A DNA stretch of 64,000 bases, taken from AC-32 sp963716865 (lineage in GTDB: Bacteria > Actinomycetota > Thermoleophilia > Gaiellales > Gaiellaceae). The stretch lies in assembly GCA_963716865.1 (NCBI GenBank), contig CAVQUF010000002.1:1-64000 (forward strand), given 5' to 3'. Below are positions 28,865 through 36,607 of this stretch, piece after piece. Within the stretch, counting starts at the first letter, position 1. Every line of letters begins with the position of its first letter. A program made the translations under genes and the position numbers. The notes beneath the pieces were generated by a model. The model was not told where the DNA came from. It did no database searches and was given only the letters and a program-made list of their open reading frames with translations.

Positions 28865-30552
28865 ACCTGGAGCGGCACGAGCTCGAAGCGGTCGACGTCG
28901 ACGAGACCCTGGTCGGTGATCTTCAGGCTCGGGATCACGGACAGCGTGAGGAACGCGAGCGTCTGGAACGGAGACGACAGCGCGCAGCCGAGCACCGCGG
29001 CCGCGTCGATGCAGCCGTTGCTGGCCGCGACGACCTCGTCGAGCGGCGCCTCGGAGAGGATGCCGCCGATCGGGAGCGCGAGCTCGGCGCGCATTCCGCG
29101 GTCCTCGACGACCACGACGCCCCCGCCGATCTCGGTCAGGCGCGCGATCGCGCGGGCCATGTCGTGGTCGTCGGCGCCGACGACGACGATGTTGTGCGCG
29201 TCGTGCGAGAAGCTCGAGGCAAGCGCCCCGGAGCGCAGCCCGAACCCGCGGACGAGCCCGACCGCCATCCGGCCGGTCCCGAGATGGCGCTCGACGACGG
29301 CGATCTTCGCGAGGTCCCGTCCCGGGTCGGCGACGACCAGCCCGTTCTCCACGGCGGGCTCGGCGACGAGCGACTCGGTCACGATCTGGTCGGGGATCAC
29401 GCCGATCACGCGCGCCTCGCCGCCCTCCCACGGGATGGCGAAGTCGCGGGCCGCGACGTGGCGGATGCGCACGGTGTGCTTCACCCACTCGGGGACGTCG
29501 ACGCGCTCGATCTCGCCGACCGGGCGGCCGCGCTTGAGCACGGTTTCCGGCACGAACGACTCGAGGTCGGCGAGGAGCAGCAGGTCGGCCTGGTACCCGG
29601 GCGCGATCGCGCCGAGGTGAAACAGCTGATGCCAGGTCGCGGCGTTGAGCGAGGCCATGACGATCGCGTCCTCGGGCGGGATCCCGGCGGCGACGGCGTC
29701 GCGCACCATGGAGTTGATGTGGCCGTCCTCGGCGATGTGCTCGGGCTCGCGGTCGTCGGTGCAGAACGCGATTCGGTGGGGCCCAAATTCCTTCGCCAGC
29801 GGCAGCAGCGCCTGGAGGTTTCGCGCCGCAGAGCCCTCGCGGATCAGGAGCCACATGCCCGCGCGGAGCCGCTGCCGGCCTTCGTCGATCGTGAAGGCCT
29901 CGTGGTCGGAGTAGATGCCGGCGGCTGCATACGCGTTCAGCGCCTTCCCGAGCACGCCCGGTGCGTGGCCGTCCACGTGCTCGGCACCCGGGAGGGCGAG
30001 CTTCTCGAGCTCGTGCGGATCGCCCGAGACGACGCCCGGGAAGTTCATCATCTCCGCGAGCCCGATCACGCGGCGGCGCCGGAGCAGGCCCTCGAGGTCG
30101 CCCGCCGAGAATGGCCGCCGCGGCGACTCGAATCCCGAGGCGGGCACGGACGAGGAGGCCATGAAGTACACGTCAAGGGGAAGCGCCCCGCAGACGTCGA
30201 GCAGCCAGTGGACGCCGTCGGTCCCGAGCACGTTGGCGATCTCGTGCGGGTCGACGACCACGGTTGTGGTCCCGAGCGGCAGCACGAGCCGCGCGAACTC
30301 GTCGACGAGCAGCTTCGTGGTCTCGAGGTGCATGTGGGCGTCGATGAACCCGGGCACGACGTAACGGCCGGAGGCGTCGAGCGTCTTTTCGCCGTTGTAG
30401 TCGCCGAGGCCGGCCACGTAGCCGTCCGCGACCGCGACGTCGGTCTCGAGCCACTCGCGCGTGAACACCGAGAGGACCCGGCCGCCGCGGACGACGAGGT
30501 CGGCCGGCTCGTCGCCCCGTGCCACCGCCAGTCGTCGAGCAAGGTCGACCAT
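28861..30552 (-). CDS. ade: Adenine deaminase
   Basis: 563 residues, normal for bacterial adenine deaminase. PGFIDAHMHLETTKL (metal ligands), VVDPHEIANVLG, the GHAPGVLGKALNAY segment, SDHEAFTIDE, and C-terminal FSHDAHNIVVVGADD. It converts adenine to hypoxanthine in the cytoplasm, which the divergent xanthine dehydrogenase would oxidise to urate. The ATG has a -10 like TATCGT (30563-30558, minus) 5 nt upstream. It is the first gene of a six-gene operon ending in DUF3830, and divergent from the xdh genes with only 64 nt between starts. Confidence 0.95.
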   Translation of the reverse strand: MVDLARRLAVARGDEPADLVVRGGRVLSVFTREWLETDVAVADGYVAGLGDYNGEKTLDASGRYVVPGFIDAHMHLETTKLLVDEFARLVLPLGTTTVVVDPHEIANVLGTDGVHWLLDVCGALPLDVYFMASSSVPASGFESPRRPFSAGDLEGLLRRRRVIGLAEMMNFPGVVSGDPHELEKLALPGAEHVDGHAPGVLGKALNAYAAAGIYSDHEAFTIDEGRQRLRAGMWLLIREGSAARNLQALLPLAKEFGPHRIAFCTDDREPEHIAEDGHINSMVRDAVAAGIPPEDAIVMASLNAATWHQLFHLGAIAPGYQADLLLLADLESFVPETVLKRGRPVGEIERVDVPEWVKHTVRIRHVAARDFAIPWEGGEARVIGVIPDQIVTESLVAEPAVENGLVVADPGRDLAKIAVVERHLGTGRMAVGLVRGFGLRSGALASSFSHDAHNIVVVGADDHDMARAIARLTEIGGGVVVVEDRGMRAELALPIGGILSEAPLDEVVAASNGCIDAAAVLGCALSSPFQTLAFLTLSVIPSLKITDQGLVDVDRFELVPLQV

Positions 30553-30616
30553 GCCTCACGATACCCGCTGGGTGCAGGACTTTCAGGGCGGCTGCCGCAG
30601 AAGTACCCTTGCCGCC

Positions 30617-31408
30617 GTGAACGTCCTCAGCCCCCGTTCGCTCGACGAAGCGCTTCGCCTGAAGACCGAGTACCCGGAGGCTGTGCCGATCCAGGGGGGC
30701 ACGGACGTGATGGTCGAGCTCAACTTCGACCGGAGCCGGCCGGACGCGCTCCTGAACCTCAACGAGGTCCCGGAGCTCCGCGGTTGGTCGCGCGAGAACG
30801 GAACGCTGCGGCTGGGTTCCGGGCTCACCTACACGGAGGCGATGCAGGCCCCGCTCGCGGACGACTACCCCGTCCTGGCCGAGGCGTCGCGGACGGTCGG
30901 CGGGCCGCAGATCCGAAACCGCGGCACGCTCGGCGGGAACCTCGGGACGGCCTCGCCCGCCGGGGACGCGCTGCCGCCGCTGCTCGCCCTCGACGCCGAG
31001 GTCGAGCTGGCGAGCGCGCGGGCGACGCGCACGTTGCCGCTGCGGGAGTTCGTCGTCGGGCCGAAGCAGAACGCGCTCGGGCCGGACGAGCTGATCGTCG
31101 CGTTGGCCGTCCGGCCGCGAGGGCAGCGGCAGACGTTCATGAAGATCGGGCCGCGCAACGCGATGGTGATCGCGGTCGTCTCGCTCGCGCTCACGGTGGA
31201 CGAGCAACGCGACGAGCTGCGCGCGGTGTTCGGCTCCGCGGGGCCCGTGCCCGGGATCGTGACCGCCTCGCTCGGCGAGCGCGACGGGTTTCCGGACCGG
31301 GTGGCCGAGGCGGCGAGCCCGATCGACGACGTGCGCGGCACGGCCGAGTACCGCCGCCACGCCCTGCGGGTGCTAACCGCCCGCGCGCTGGAGCGCTGCC
31401 TCGCATGA
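30617..31408 (+). CDS. Xanthine dehydrogenase FAD-binding subunit
   Basis: 263 residues. The FAD motifs IQGGTDVMVELNF and NRGTLGGNLGTASPAGD are clear, followed by the C-terminal CO_deh_flav domain. It carries electrons from the Fe-S subunit to NAD or another acceptor. GTG at 30617 has a -10 box TACCCT (30604-30609) 7 nt upstream; longer upstream reading lies in the ade promoter region. It overlaps the 2Fe-2S subunit start by 4 nt. Order FAD, Fe-S, Mo matches pucC-pucE-pucD-like clusters. Confidence 0.9.
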   Translation: MNVLSPRSLDEALRLKTEYPEAVPIQGGTDVMVELNFDRSRPDALLNLNEVPELRGWSRENGTLRLGSGLTYTEAMQAPLADDYPVLAEASRTVGGPQIRNRGTLGGNLGTASPAGDALPPLLALDAEVELASARATRTLPLREFVVGPKQNALGPDELIVALAVRPRGQRQTFMKIGPRNAMVIAVVSLALTVDEQRDELRAVFGSAGPVPGIVTASLGERDGFPDRVAEAASPIDDVRGTAEYRRHALRVLTARALERCLA

Positions 31409-31866
31409 AGGTCGCGCTCACGGTCAACGGCCGGCAGCTCGAGGCGGACGTCTGGGAGGGAGAGAGCCTGCTGTTCGCGCTGCGTGAGGGCCTCGGCCTG
31501 CCCGGCTCGAAGAACGCCTGCGAGCAGGGCGAGTGCGGCTCGTGCTCGGTCCTCCTCGACGGAACGCTCGTCTGCTCGTGCCTCGTGCTGGCCGCACAGG
31601 CCGAGGGCCACGACGTCGTCACCGTCGAGGGCTTCGCGGAGAACGGCCGGCTGCACCCCGTACAGGAGGCGTTCGCCGAGGCGGGCGCCGTCCAGTGCGG
31701 GTTCTGCACGCCCGGCCTGATCGTCGCCACGGTCGACCTGCTCGACCGCAACCCGGCGCCGAGCGACGACGAGATCCGCGAGGCGCTGGCCGGAAACCTC
31801 TGCCGCTGCACCGGCTACGCGAAGATCTTCGACGCGGTCCGCCTGGCCGCCGCCCGGAGCGCCTGA
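31405..31866 (+). CDS. Xanthine dehydrogenase 2Fe-2S subunit
   Basis: 153 residues. The plant-type 2Fe-2S cluster is bound by CEQGECGSCSVLLDG...C, and the second cluster by CGFCTPG and CRCTGY. Together with the FAD and Mo subunits it forms an (alpha beta gamma) xanthine dehydrogenase. ATG at 31405 overlaps the FAD subunit stop (ATGA), and its own stop overlaps the next ATG (TGATG), indicating tight translational coupling. Confidence 0.95.
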   Translation: MKVALTVNGRQLEADVWEGESLLFALREGLGLPGSKNACEQGECGSCSVLLDGTLVCSCLVLAAQAEGHDVVTVEGFAENGRLHPVQEAFAEAGAVQCGFCTPGLIVATVDLLDRNPAPSDDEIREALAGNLCRCTGYAKIFDAVRLAAARSA

Positions 31867-34109
31867 TGCCAAGTAACAGACTGTTACTAAGTTCGGGTAC
31901 TGCTCTCGAAGTGGGGCGGGTCGGCGAGAGCGTCAAGCGCGCGGACGCGGTGCCGAAGGTGACCGGCGAGTTCGCCTACGCGAGCGACCTCCACGCCGAC
32001 GGCATGCTCTGGGGCCACACGCTGCGGAGCCCGCACGCGCATGCGCGGATCGTCGAGCTCGACATCTCGCAGGCGCTGGCGATGCCGGGTGTCCACGCGG
32101 TGCTCACGCACGACGACGTCCCCGGCGCGAAGACCTACGGGCTCGACTTCGCCGACCAGCCGGTGCTCGCGATCGACCGCGTCCGCTACCTCGGCGAGCC
32201 CGTCGCCCTCGTCGCGGCGGAGCACCCGGAGCAGGCTAGGCGCGCGGCGGAGCGGATCAGGGTCGAGTACGAGCCGCTCGACCCCGTCGTCGACGCCGAG
32301 CGCGCGACCGAGCAGGAGCCGCTGCACGCGGAGAACCCCACCGCCGGCCACGGCTTCCGCGACGACCAGCGGCCGAACGTCCTGCGCTCGATCGTGATCC
32401 GCCACGGCGACCCGGACGCCGAGGGCGACGTCTCGGTCAGCGGGGTGTACGAGCTCGGCCTGCAGGACCAGGCCTTCCTCGGCCCCGAGTCCGGCCTGGC
32501 CGTTCCAGACGGCGAGGGCGGCGTCGACGTCTACGTCGCGACCCAGTGGATCCACGTCGACCGCGACCAGGTCGCGCCGTGTCTCGGGCTCGAGCCGGAA
32601 CAGGTGCGAATCCACCTCTCCGGGGTCGGCGGCGCCTTCGGCGGGCGCGAGGACCTCTCGATGCAGATCCACGGCGCGCTGCTCGCGCTGCACGCGAACC
32701 GGTCGGTGAAGATCGTCTACAGCCGCGAGGAGTCGTTCGTCGGCCACGTCCACCGGCACCCGGCGAAGATCTGGGCCGAGCACCGGGCCACCGAAGCGGG
32801 GCGGCTCGTCTGCGTCCGCGTGCGGATCCTGCTCGACGGCGGCGCCTACGCGTCCAGCTCCGCCGCGGTCACCGCGAACGCCGCCTGTTTCGCCTGCGGC
32901 CCGTACCGGGTCGACAACGCGCTGATCGAGTCGACGTGCGTCTACACGAACAATCCGCCCTGCGGCGCGATGCGGGGCTTCGGCGCCGTCCAGGGCTGCT
33001 TCGCGCACGAGGCGCAGATGGACAAGCTCGCCGCCGCACTCGGGATCGACCCGGTCGAGCTGCGCCTGCTGAACGCGCTCGGCCCGGGCGACACGCTCCC
33101 GACCGGCCAGCTGGTGACGGGCTCGTTTCCGGTCGCGGAGGTGATTCGCCGGGCAGCGGAGCTGCCGGTGCCGGAGCCCGAGGAGCTGCCGCGCGACCCG
33201 ATCCGGCTCCCGGGCGGTGCCGGCAACACGACCCGCGGCCAGGGGGTGAGCCGAGGGGTCGGCTTCGCCGTCGGCTTCAAGAACGTCTGCTACTCGGAGG
33301 GCTTCGACGACACCTGCTCCGCACGGGTCCGGCTCTGGCGGGACGGCGAGGAGCTCGCGGGCGAGGTTCTGTGCGCCGCGGCCGAGCTGGGGCAGGGAGT
33401 GAACGACGTCATCCTCCAGGTCGCGCGGACCGAGCTCGGCACCGAGAGGGTCGCGCTCGCGCCCGCGACGTCGCACGGGGTGGGCTCGTCGGGCTCGGCC
33501 TCGGCCTCGCGGCTGACCTGGATGGCGGCCGGCGCCGTCCGGGTCGCCTGCCGCGATGCGCTCGCCGAGCTCGAAGCCGGGCGCAGCGAGGTCGACCTCG
33601 AGCGTACGTACCGCCATCCGCGCACCGCGCCGCTCGACCCGGAGACGGGCCAGGTCACCGGCGAGCGCGCCCATGTCGCGTTCATCTGCGCGGCGATGCG
33701 CGTCGTGGCCGAGGTGGACGTCGAGCTCGGGCTCACGCGCGTCGTCTGGGTCGGCACGGCCCAGGATGTCGGCAAGGCGCTCAACCCACGGGCCGTTCAC
33801 GGGCAGATCGAGGGCGGGATCGCGCAGGGTCTCGGGCTTGCGTTGATGGAGGAGATCCAGACGCGCGACGGACTGATCACGAACGCGAGCTTCACCGACT
33901 ACCTGATCCCGACCACCCTCGACATGCCGCCGGTCGACGCCGAGCTGGTCGAGCAGGAGGAGCCGGACGCCCCGTACGGGGCCAAGGGAGTCGGCGAGCC
34001 GCCGACGGTGGTCTCGACGGCCGCGGTGGTGTCGGCTCTCCGCGACGCGAGCGGCCACGAGCTCGCGCGCGTTCCCGTCCGGCTGGACGACCTCGCCGGT
34101 CTCCGCTAG
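31866..34109 (+). CDS. Xanthine dehydrogenase molybdenum-binding subunit
   Basis: 747 residues of the CoxL/XdhA family: RADAVPKVTGEFAYASDL, GLQDQAFLGPESGLA, GGAFGGRED (Mo-pterin binding), AMRGFGAVQ, GVGSSGSASAS and near the end GAKGVGEPPTV with the catalytic glutamate. The genomic context (ade, 8-oxoguanine deaminase, urate oxidase) supports hypoxanthine/xanthine as substrates over other members such as CO dehydrogenase. The first codons after ATG contain the palindrome AGTAACAG-A-CTGTTACT; a later start would be needed to avoid translating it, but none is evident before family homology. Confidence 0.92.
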   Translation: MPSNRLLLSSGTALEVGRVGESVKRADAVPKVTGEFAYASDLHADGMLWGHTLRSPHAHARIVELDISQALAMPGVHAVLTHDDVPGAKTYGLDFADQPVLAIDRVRYLGEPVALVAAEHPEQARRAAERIRVEYEPLDPVVDAERATEQEPLHAENPTAGHGFRDDQRPNVLRSIVIRHGDPDAEGDVSVSGVYELGLQDQAFLGPESGLAVPDGEGGVDVYVATQWIHVDRDQVAPCLGLEPEQVRIHLSGVGGAFGGREDLSMQIHGALLALHANRSVKIVYSREESFVGHVHRHPAKIWAEHRATEAGRLVCVRVRILLDGGAYASSSAAVTANAACFACGPYRVDNALIESTCVYTNNPPCGAMRGFGAVQGCFAHEAQMDKLAAALGIDPVELRLLNALGPGDTLPTGQLVTGSFPVAEVIRRAAELPVPEPEELPRDPIRLPGGAGNTTRGQGVSRGVGFAVGFKNVCYSEGFDDTCSARVRLWRDGEELAGEVLCAAAELGQGVNDVILQVARTELGTERVALAPATSHGVGSSGSASASRLTWMAAGAVRVACRDALAELEAGRSEVDLERTYRHPRTAPLDPETGQVTGERAHVAFICAAMRVVAEVDVELGLTRVVWVGTAQDVGKALNPRAVHGQIEGGIAQGLGLALMEEIQTRDGLITNASFTDYLIPTTLDMPPVDAELVEQEEPDAPYGAKGVGEPPTVVSTAAVVSALRDASGHELARVPVRLDDLAGLR
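31872..31888. repeat. 17-bp palindrome AGTAACAG-A-CTGTTACT
   Basis: A perfect 8-bp inverted repeat around one central base, at the junction of the 2Fe-2S and Mo subunit genes, just after the ATG. Same family as 14575 and 43528. Confidence 0.6.
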
Positions 34110-34126
34110 CGGCTGGCGGCTAGCGG

Positions 34127-34588
34127 CTAGCGCCTCAGGGTCAGCGCTGCGCCCGCCGCGAGCAGCGTGATGCCGAGCACCCGCGGCCACGCGAGCGCGA
34201 CCCGGTCGACGCCGAACAGGCCGAAGCTGTCGATCAGCGTGCCCATCGCGAGCTGACCGGCGATCAGGATCGCGACCGTGGCGACGATTCCGAGGCGCGA
34301 GCCCGAGTAGGTGATCGTGAACACGATCAGGAGGCTGAGCAGCGAGCCGGTCCAGAGCCAGACCGGCTGCCGGGCCGCATCCGCGATCCCGCCTACGCCC
34401 TGCTTGGCGACGACGAGCAGGGCGACCGCGAGGAGCGCCGTCAGGATCGTCGCCCACGCGAGCGCTGCGAAGACGCCGACCCGGTCGCCGAGCCGCGCCA
34501 TGACCGCGACCTGCACCGAGCCCGCGAGCCCGGCGATCACGGCGAGGAAGGTTGCGAAGGCGCTCACGGCCGGGCGCGACGGTACCAC
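34127..34588 (-). CDS. DMT-type membrane protein (DUF606/YdcZ family)
   Basis: 153 residues, five hydrophobic helices. The pattern AVIAGLAGSVQVAVMARLGDRVG near the N-terminus, QPVWLWTGSLLSLLIVF, and GQLAMGTLIDSFGLFGV is typical of DUF606 transporters related to the drug/metabolite superfamily. The substrate is unknown. GTG at 34588 or, better fitting the family start, GTG at 34567. A hairpin repeat lies immediately upstream of the start. Confidence 0.85.
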   Translation of the reverse strand: MVPSRPAVSAFATFLAVIAGLAGSVQVAVMARLGDRVGVFAALAWATILTALLAVALLVVAKQGVGGIADAARQPVWLWTGSLLSLLIVFTITYSGSRLGIVATVAILIAGQLAMGTLIDSFGLFGVDRVALAWPRVLGITLLAAGAALTLRR

Positions 34589-34591
34589 TAA

Positions 34592-34647
34592 ACGGCCGCA
34601 CGGCTAAGCCGGCACGGCCTCTTTGGCGGCGTCGCAAGCGAACGCCT
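34592..34647. repeat. Hairpin repeat related to the 12417 tandem array
   Basis: CGGCCGCA followed by CGGC-TAA-GCCGG and ACGGCCTCTTTGG, then GGCGTCGCAAGCGAACGCC, the same tail as the units at 12422-12598. It is a single copy here, between the DUF606 gene and the EthD-like gene. Confidence 0.7.
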
Positions 34648-34694
34648 TGAAGCGGTACGCTCCGCCGGTCCTCGACCGAAGGGGGAAGAGCCGA

Positions 34695-34967
34695 ATGGTC
34701 CGTGTCTTCGTCCTGTATTCCGAGCAGCCCGACCCCGAGCGGTACGAGCAGCACGTCGCGCTGAGCCGGGAGCAGGTGCCCGGCTCGGTGATCCGGCACG
34801 GGCGGGTGCTCGGGGGGATGCCGGACCCCGACGCCGCCTACTACTTCGAGTACGAGTTCCCGGATCGCGACGCGTGGAAGGCGGCACAGGACGGCCTGAT
34901 GGCGTCCGGCAAGGACGCGCAGGAGATGGGCGTTCCGTTCCGCGTCTACTTCTCGGAGATCTCGTGA
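34695..34967 (+). CDS. EthD-like dimeric alpha/beta-barrel protein
   Basis: 90 residues. VRVFVLYSEQPDPERYEQHV at the start and FEYEFPDRDAWKAAQDGLMASGKDAQEM near the end are typical of EthD-domain small ferredoxin-like proteins. Such proteins assist or catalyse steps in ring or lipid metabolism, but the reaction is often unknown. ATG at 34695 is preceded by GGGGGAAGAG; a TACGCT -10 lies near 34656. It is translationally coupled (GTGA) to the crotonase-family gene downstream, so the two probably act on the same CoA pathway. Confidence 0.75.
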   Translation: MVRVFVLYSEQPDPERYEQHVALSREQVPGSVIRHGRVLGGMPDPDAAYYFEYEFPDRDAWKAAQDGLMASGKDAQEMGVPFRVYFSEIS

Positions 34968-35773
34968 CCGAGCCGGACCGGCCGGAGCCGCGGCCGCCGG
35001 ACGAGCTCGGCTTCGAGCGGATCGTCTACGAGAAGGCTCCGCCGCGGGCGACGATCACGCTCAACCGCCCGGAGGTGCTGAACGCGTTCGACTTCCGGAT
35101 GCTGCGGGAGCTCGCGCGCGCCTGCGAGGACGCCTCCTGGGACGACGAGATCCGCGTGGTCGTGCTGACGGGCGCGGGGCGGGCGTTCTGCGTCGGGGCC
35201 GACCTGCGTTCGTGGGCGGACGAGTATCTCGGCAACCCCGGCGAGTACTGGAAGTGGTTCGGGGCCTTCAAGGACGCGCACGACCGCCTGCGGGAGATCG
35301 GCAAGCCCACGGTGGCGCGCATCAACGGGATCGCGGTCGGCGGCGGGAACGAGCTCCAGATGGGCTGCGACCTCGCGGTGATGGTCGACGACGCGTTCAT
35401 CCGTCACGTCGGGCCCGAGCACGGGTCGGTGCCGGCAGGCGGGGCGACGCAGTGGCTGACGATCATGGTCGGCGACCGCCGCGCGCGCGAGATCGTCCTG
35501 ATGTGCGACGAGCTTCCCGCGACACGCGCGGCCGAGTGGGGGCTCGTCAACTGGGCGGTGCCGGCGGCGGAGCTCGATGCGAAGGTCGACGAGGTGGTCG
35601 AGTCGCTCGCCCGCAAGCTGCCGCAAACGACCCGCTACGCGAAGCAGCACCTGAATTTCTGGCGCGACTTCGCGTGGCACGAGACGATCAACCACGCCCG
35701 CGACTGGCTCGCCCTCTCGATGGCGACCGACGAGCCGCGCGCGGCGATCGAGCGCTTCCTGGAGCGGAAGTGA
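34964..35773 (+). CDS. Crotonase-superfamily protein, MenB/BadI-like
   Basis: 269 residues. Oxyanion-hole segments GRAFCVGADLRSW and NGIAVGGGNELQMGCD. The region after the second active-site loop reads VGPEHGSVPAGGATQW, then VGDRRAREIVLMCDELPA. That is closer to MenB, BadI and BamA type enzymes (ring-forming or ring-opening, with VGxKKAREI...C) than to simple enoyl-CoA hydratases, which have PGAGGTQRL. Substrate unknown; an alicyclic or aromatic-derived CoA ester is plausible. GTG start overlaps the EthD-like gene. Confidence 0.8.
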   Translation: MTEPDRPEPRPPDELGFERIVYEKAPPRATITLNRPEVLNAFDFRMLRELARACEDASWDDEIRVVVLTGAGRAFCVGADLRSWADEYLGNPGEYWKWFGAFKDAHDRLREIGKPTVARINGIAVGGGNELQMGCDLAVMVDDAFIRHVGPEHGSVPAGGATQWLTIMVGDRRAREIVLMCDELPATRAAEWGLVNWAVPAAELDAKVDEVVESLARKLPQTTRYAKQHLNFWRDFAWHETINHARDWLALSMATDEPRAAIERFLERK

Positions 35774-35777
35774 GGCC

Positions 35778-35841
35778 GGACGTGTCCGTTTCGGCCACGG
35801 CCGAGGGACTGTCCCCGGGTCATGGCCCAAAGGGACATGGC
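35778..35841. repeat. Long palindromic repeat Q1 (GGGACTGTCCCC family)
   Basis: A 64-bp near-palindrome: the left half GGACGTGTCC...GGCCACGGCC..GGGAC is mirrored by GTCCCCGGG.CATGGCC...GGGACATGGC. It fills the gap between two crotonase genes and supplies both candidate ATGs of the second. It matches the reverse complement of 53891-53940. Confidence 0.75.
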
Positions 35842-36607
35842 TGATCTCGTTCTCGTCGAGCGGGACGAGCCGATCGCGGTCGTCCTGCTCAACCGGCCCG
35901 ACCGGCTCAACGCGCTCTCCGACGAGCTGATGGACGAGCTCGCCGGCCGGGTCGGGGAGCTCGACGGGGACAAGGCCGTGCGCGCGATCGTGCTCGGCGG
36001 CTCCGAGCGCGCGTTCGCGGCGGGCGCGGACATCGGCGAGCTGGCCCGGGCCTCGGCGATCGACCTCTACTACCAGCGGCGCATCGATCGCTGGGACGTG
36101 ATCCGCTCACTCTGGACGCCGCTGGTCGCCGCCGTTTCCGGCTACTGCCTCGGCGGCGGCTGCGAGCTCGCGATGTCGTGCGACCTCATCGTCGCGTCGG
36201 AGACGGCGCAGTTCGGCCAGCCCGAGACCGGCCTCGGGATCATCCCCGGCGCGGGCGGCACGCAGCGGCTGACGCGTGTGGTCGGCAAGGCGCTCGCCAT
36301 GGACATGATTCTGAGCGGGCGGCGGCTCTCCGCGCGCGAGGCGCTCGCGGCGGGCCTCGTCGCCAGGGTGGTCGCCAAGGAGGCCTGGCTCGAGGAGGCG
36401 AAGCGGGTCGCCCGCGACATCGCCGACAAGGGCCCGGTCGCCACTCGCCTCGCGAAGGAGTCCGTCGACCGGGCGTACGAGACGACGCTCGCAACGGGGC
36501 TCGAGGCGGAACGGCGCGCGCTCTACCTGTCCTTCGCGTCCGAGGACGCGAAGGAGGGCTTGACCGCGTTCACCGAGAAGCGCAAGCCCGACTTCCAGGG
36601 CCGCTGA
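35837..36607 (+). CDS. Enoyl-CoA hydratase (PaaF-like)
   Basis: 256 residues from ATG 35837 (or 261 from ATG 35822, which lies inside the palindromic repeat and is probably not original). Both hydratase glutamates are present, in GGGCELAMSCD and in PETGLGIIPGAGGTQRL. The oxyanion-hole segment is SERAFAAGADI. It hydrates enoyl-CoA in fatty-acid or phenylacetate catabolism (2,3-dehydroadipyl-CoA hydratase is one option given paa genes nearby). Its stop overlaps the CTG start of the LtrA-like gene. Confidence 0.88.
   Translation: MADLVLVERDEPIAVVLLNRPDRLNALSDELMDELAGRVGELDGDKAVRAIVLGGSERAFAAGADIGELARASAIDLYYQRRIDRWDVIRSLWTPLVAAVSGYCLGGGCELAMSCDLIVASETAQFGQPETGLGIIPGAGGTQRLTRVVGKALAMDMILSGRRLSAREALAAGLVARVVAKEAWLEEAKRVARDIADKGPVATRLAKESVDRAYETTLATGLEAERRALYLSFASEDAKEGLTAFTEKRKPDFQGR

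Noticed and set aside
31887..34799. Very long open frame antisense to the xanthine dehydrogenase Mo subunit
   Set aside because: The plus-strand frame encodes a highly conserved enzyme; the antisense frame is open only because GC-rich codon bias avoids stops on the mirror frame, and its translation is rich in Arg, Ala and Asp without domains. The same holds for antisense frames over groEL, E1/E2, adenine deaminase and others.
35822..35836. Upstream ATG as the start of the PaaF-like hydratase
   Set aside because: It lies inside the palindromic repeat and lacks a ribosome-binding site; ATG 35837 gives the family-like N-terminus.
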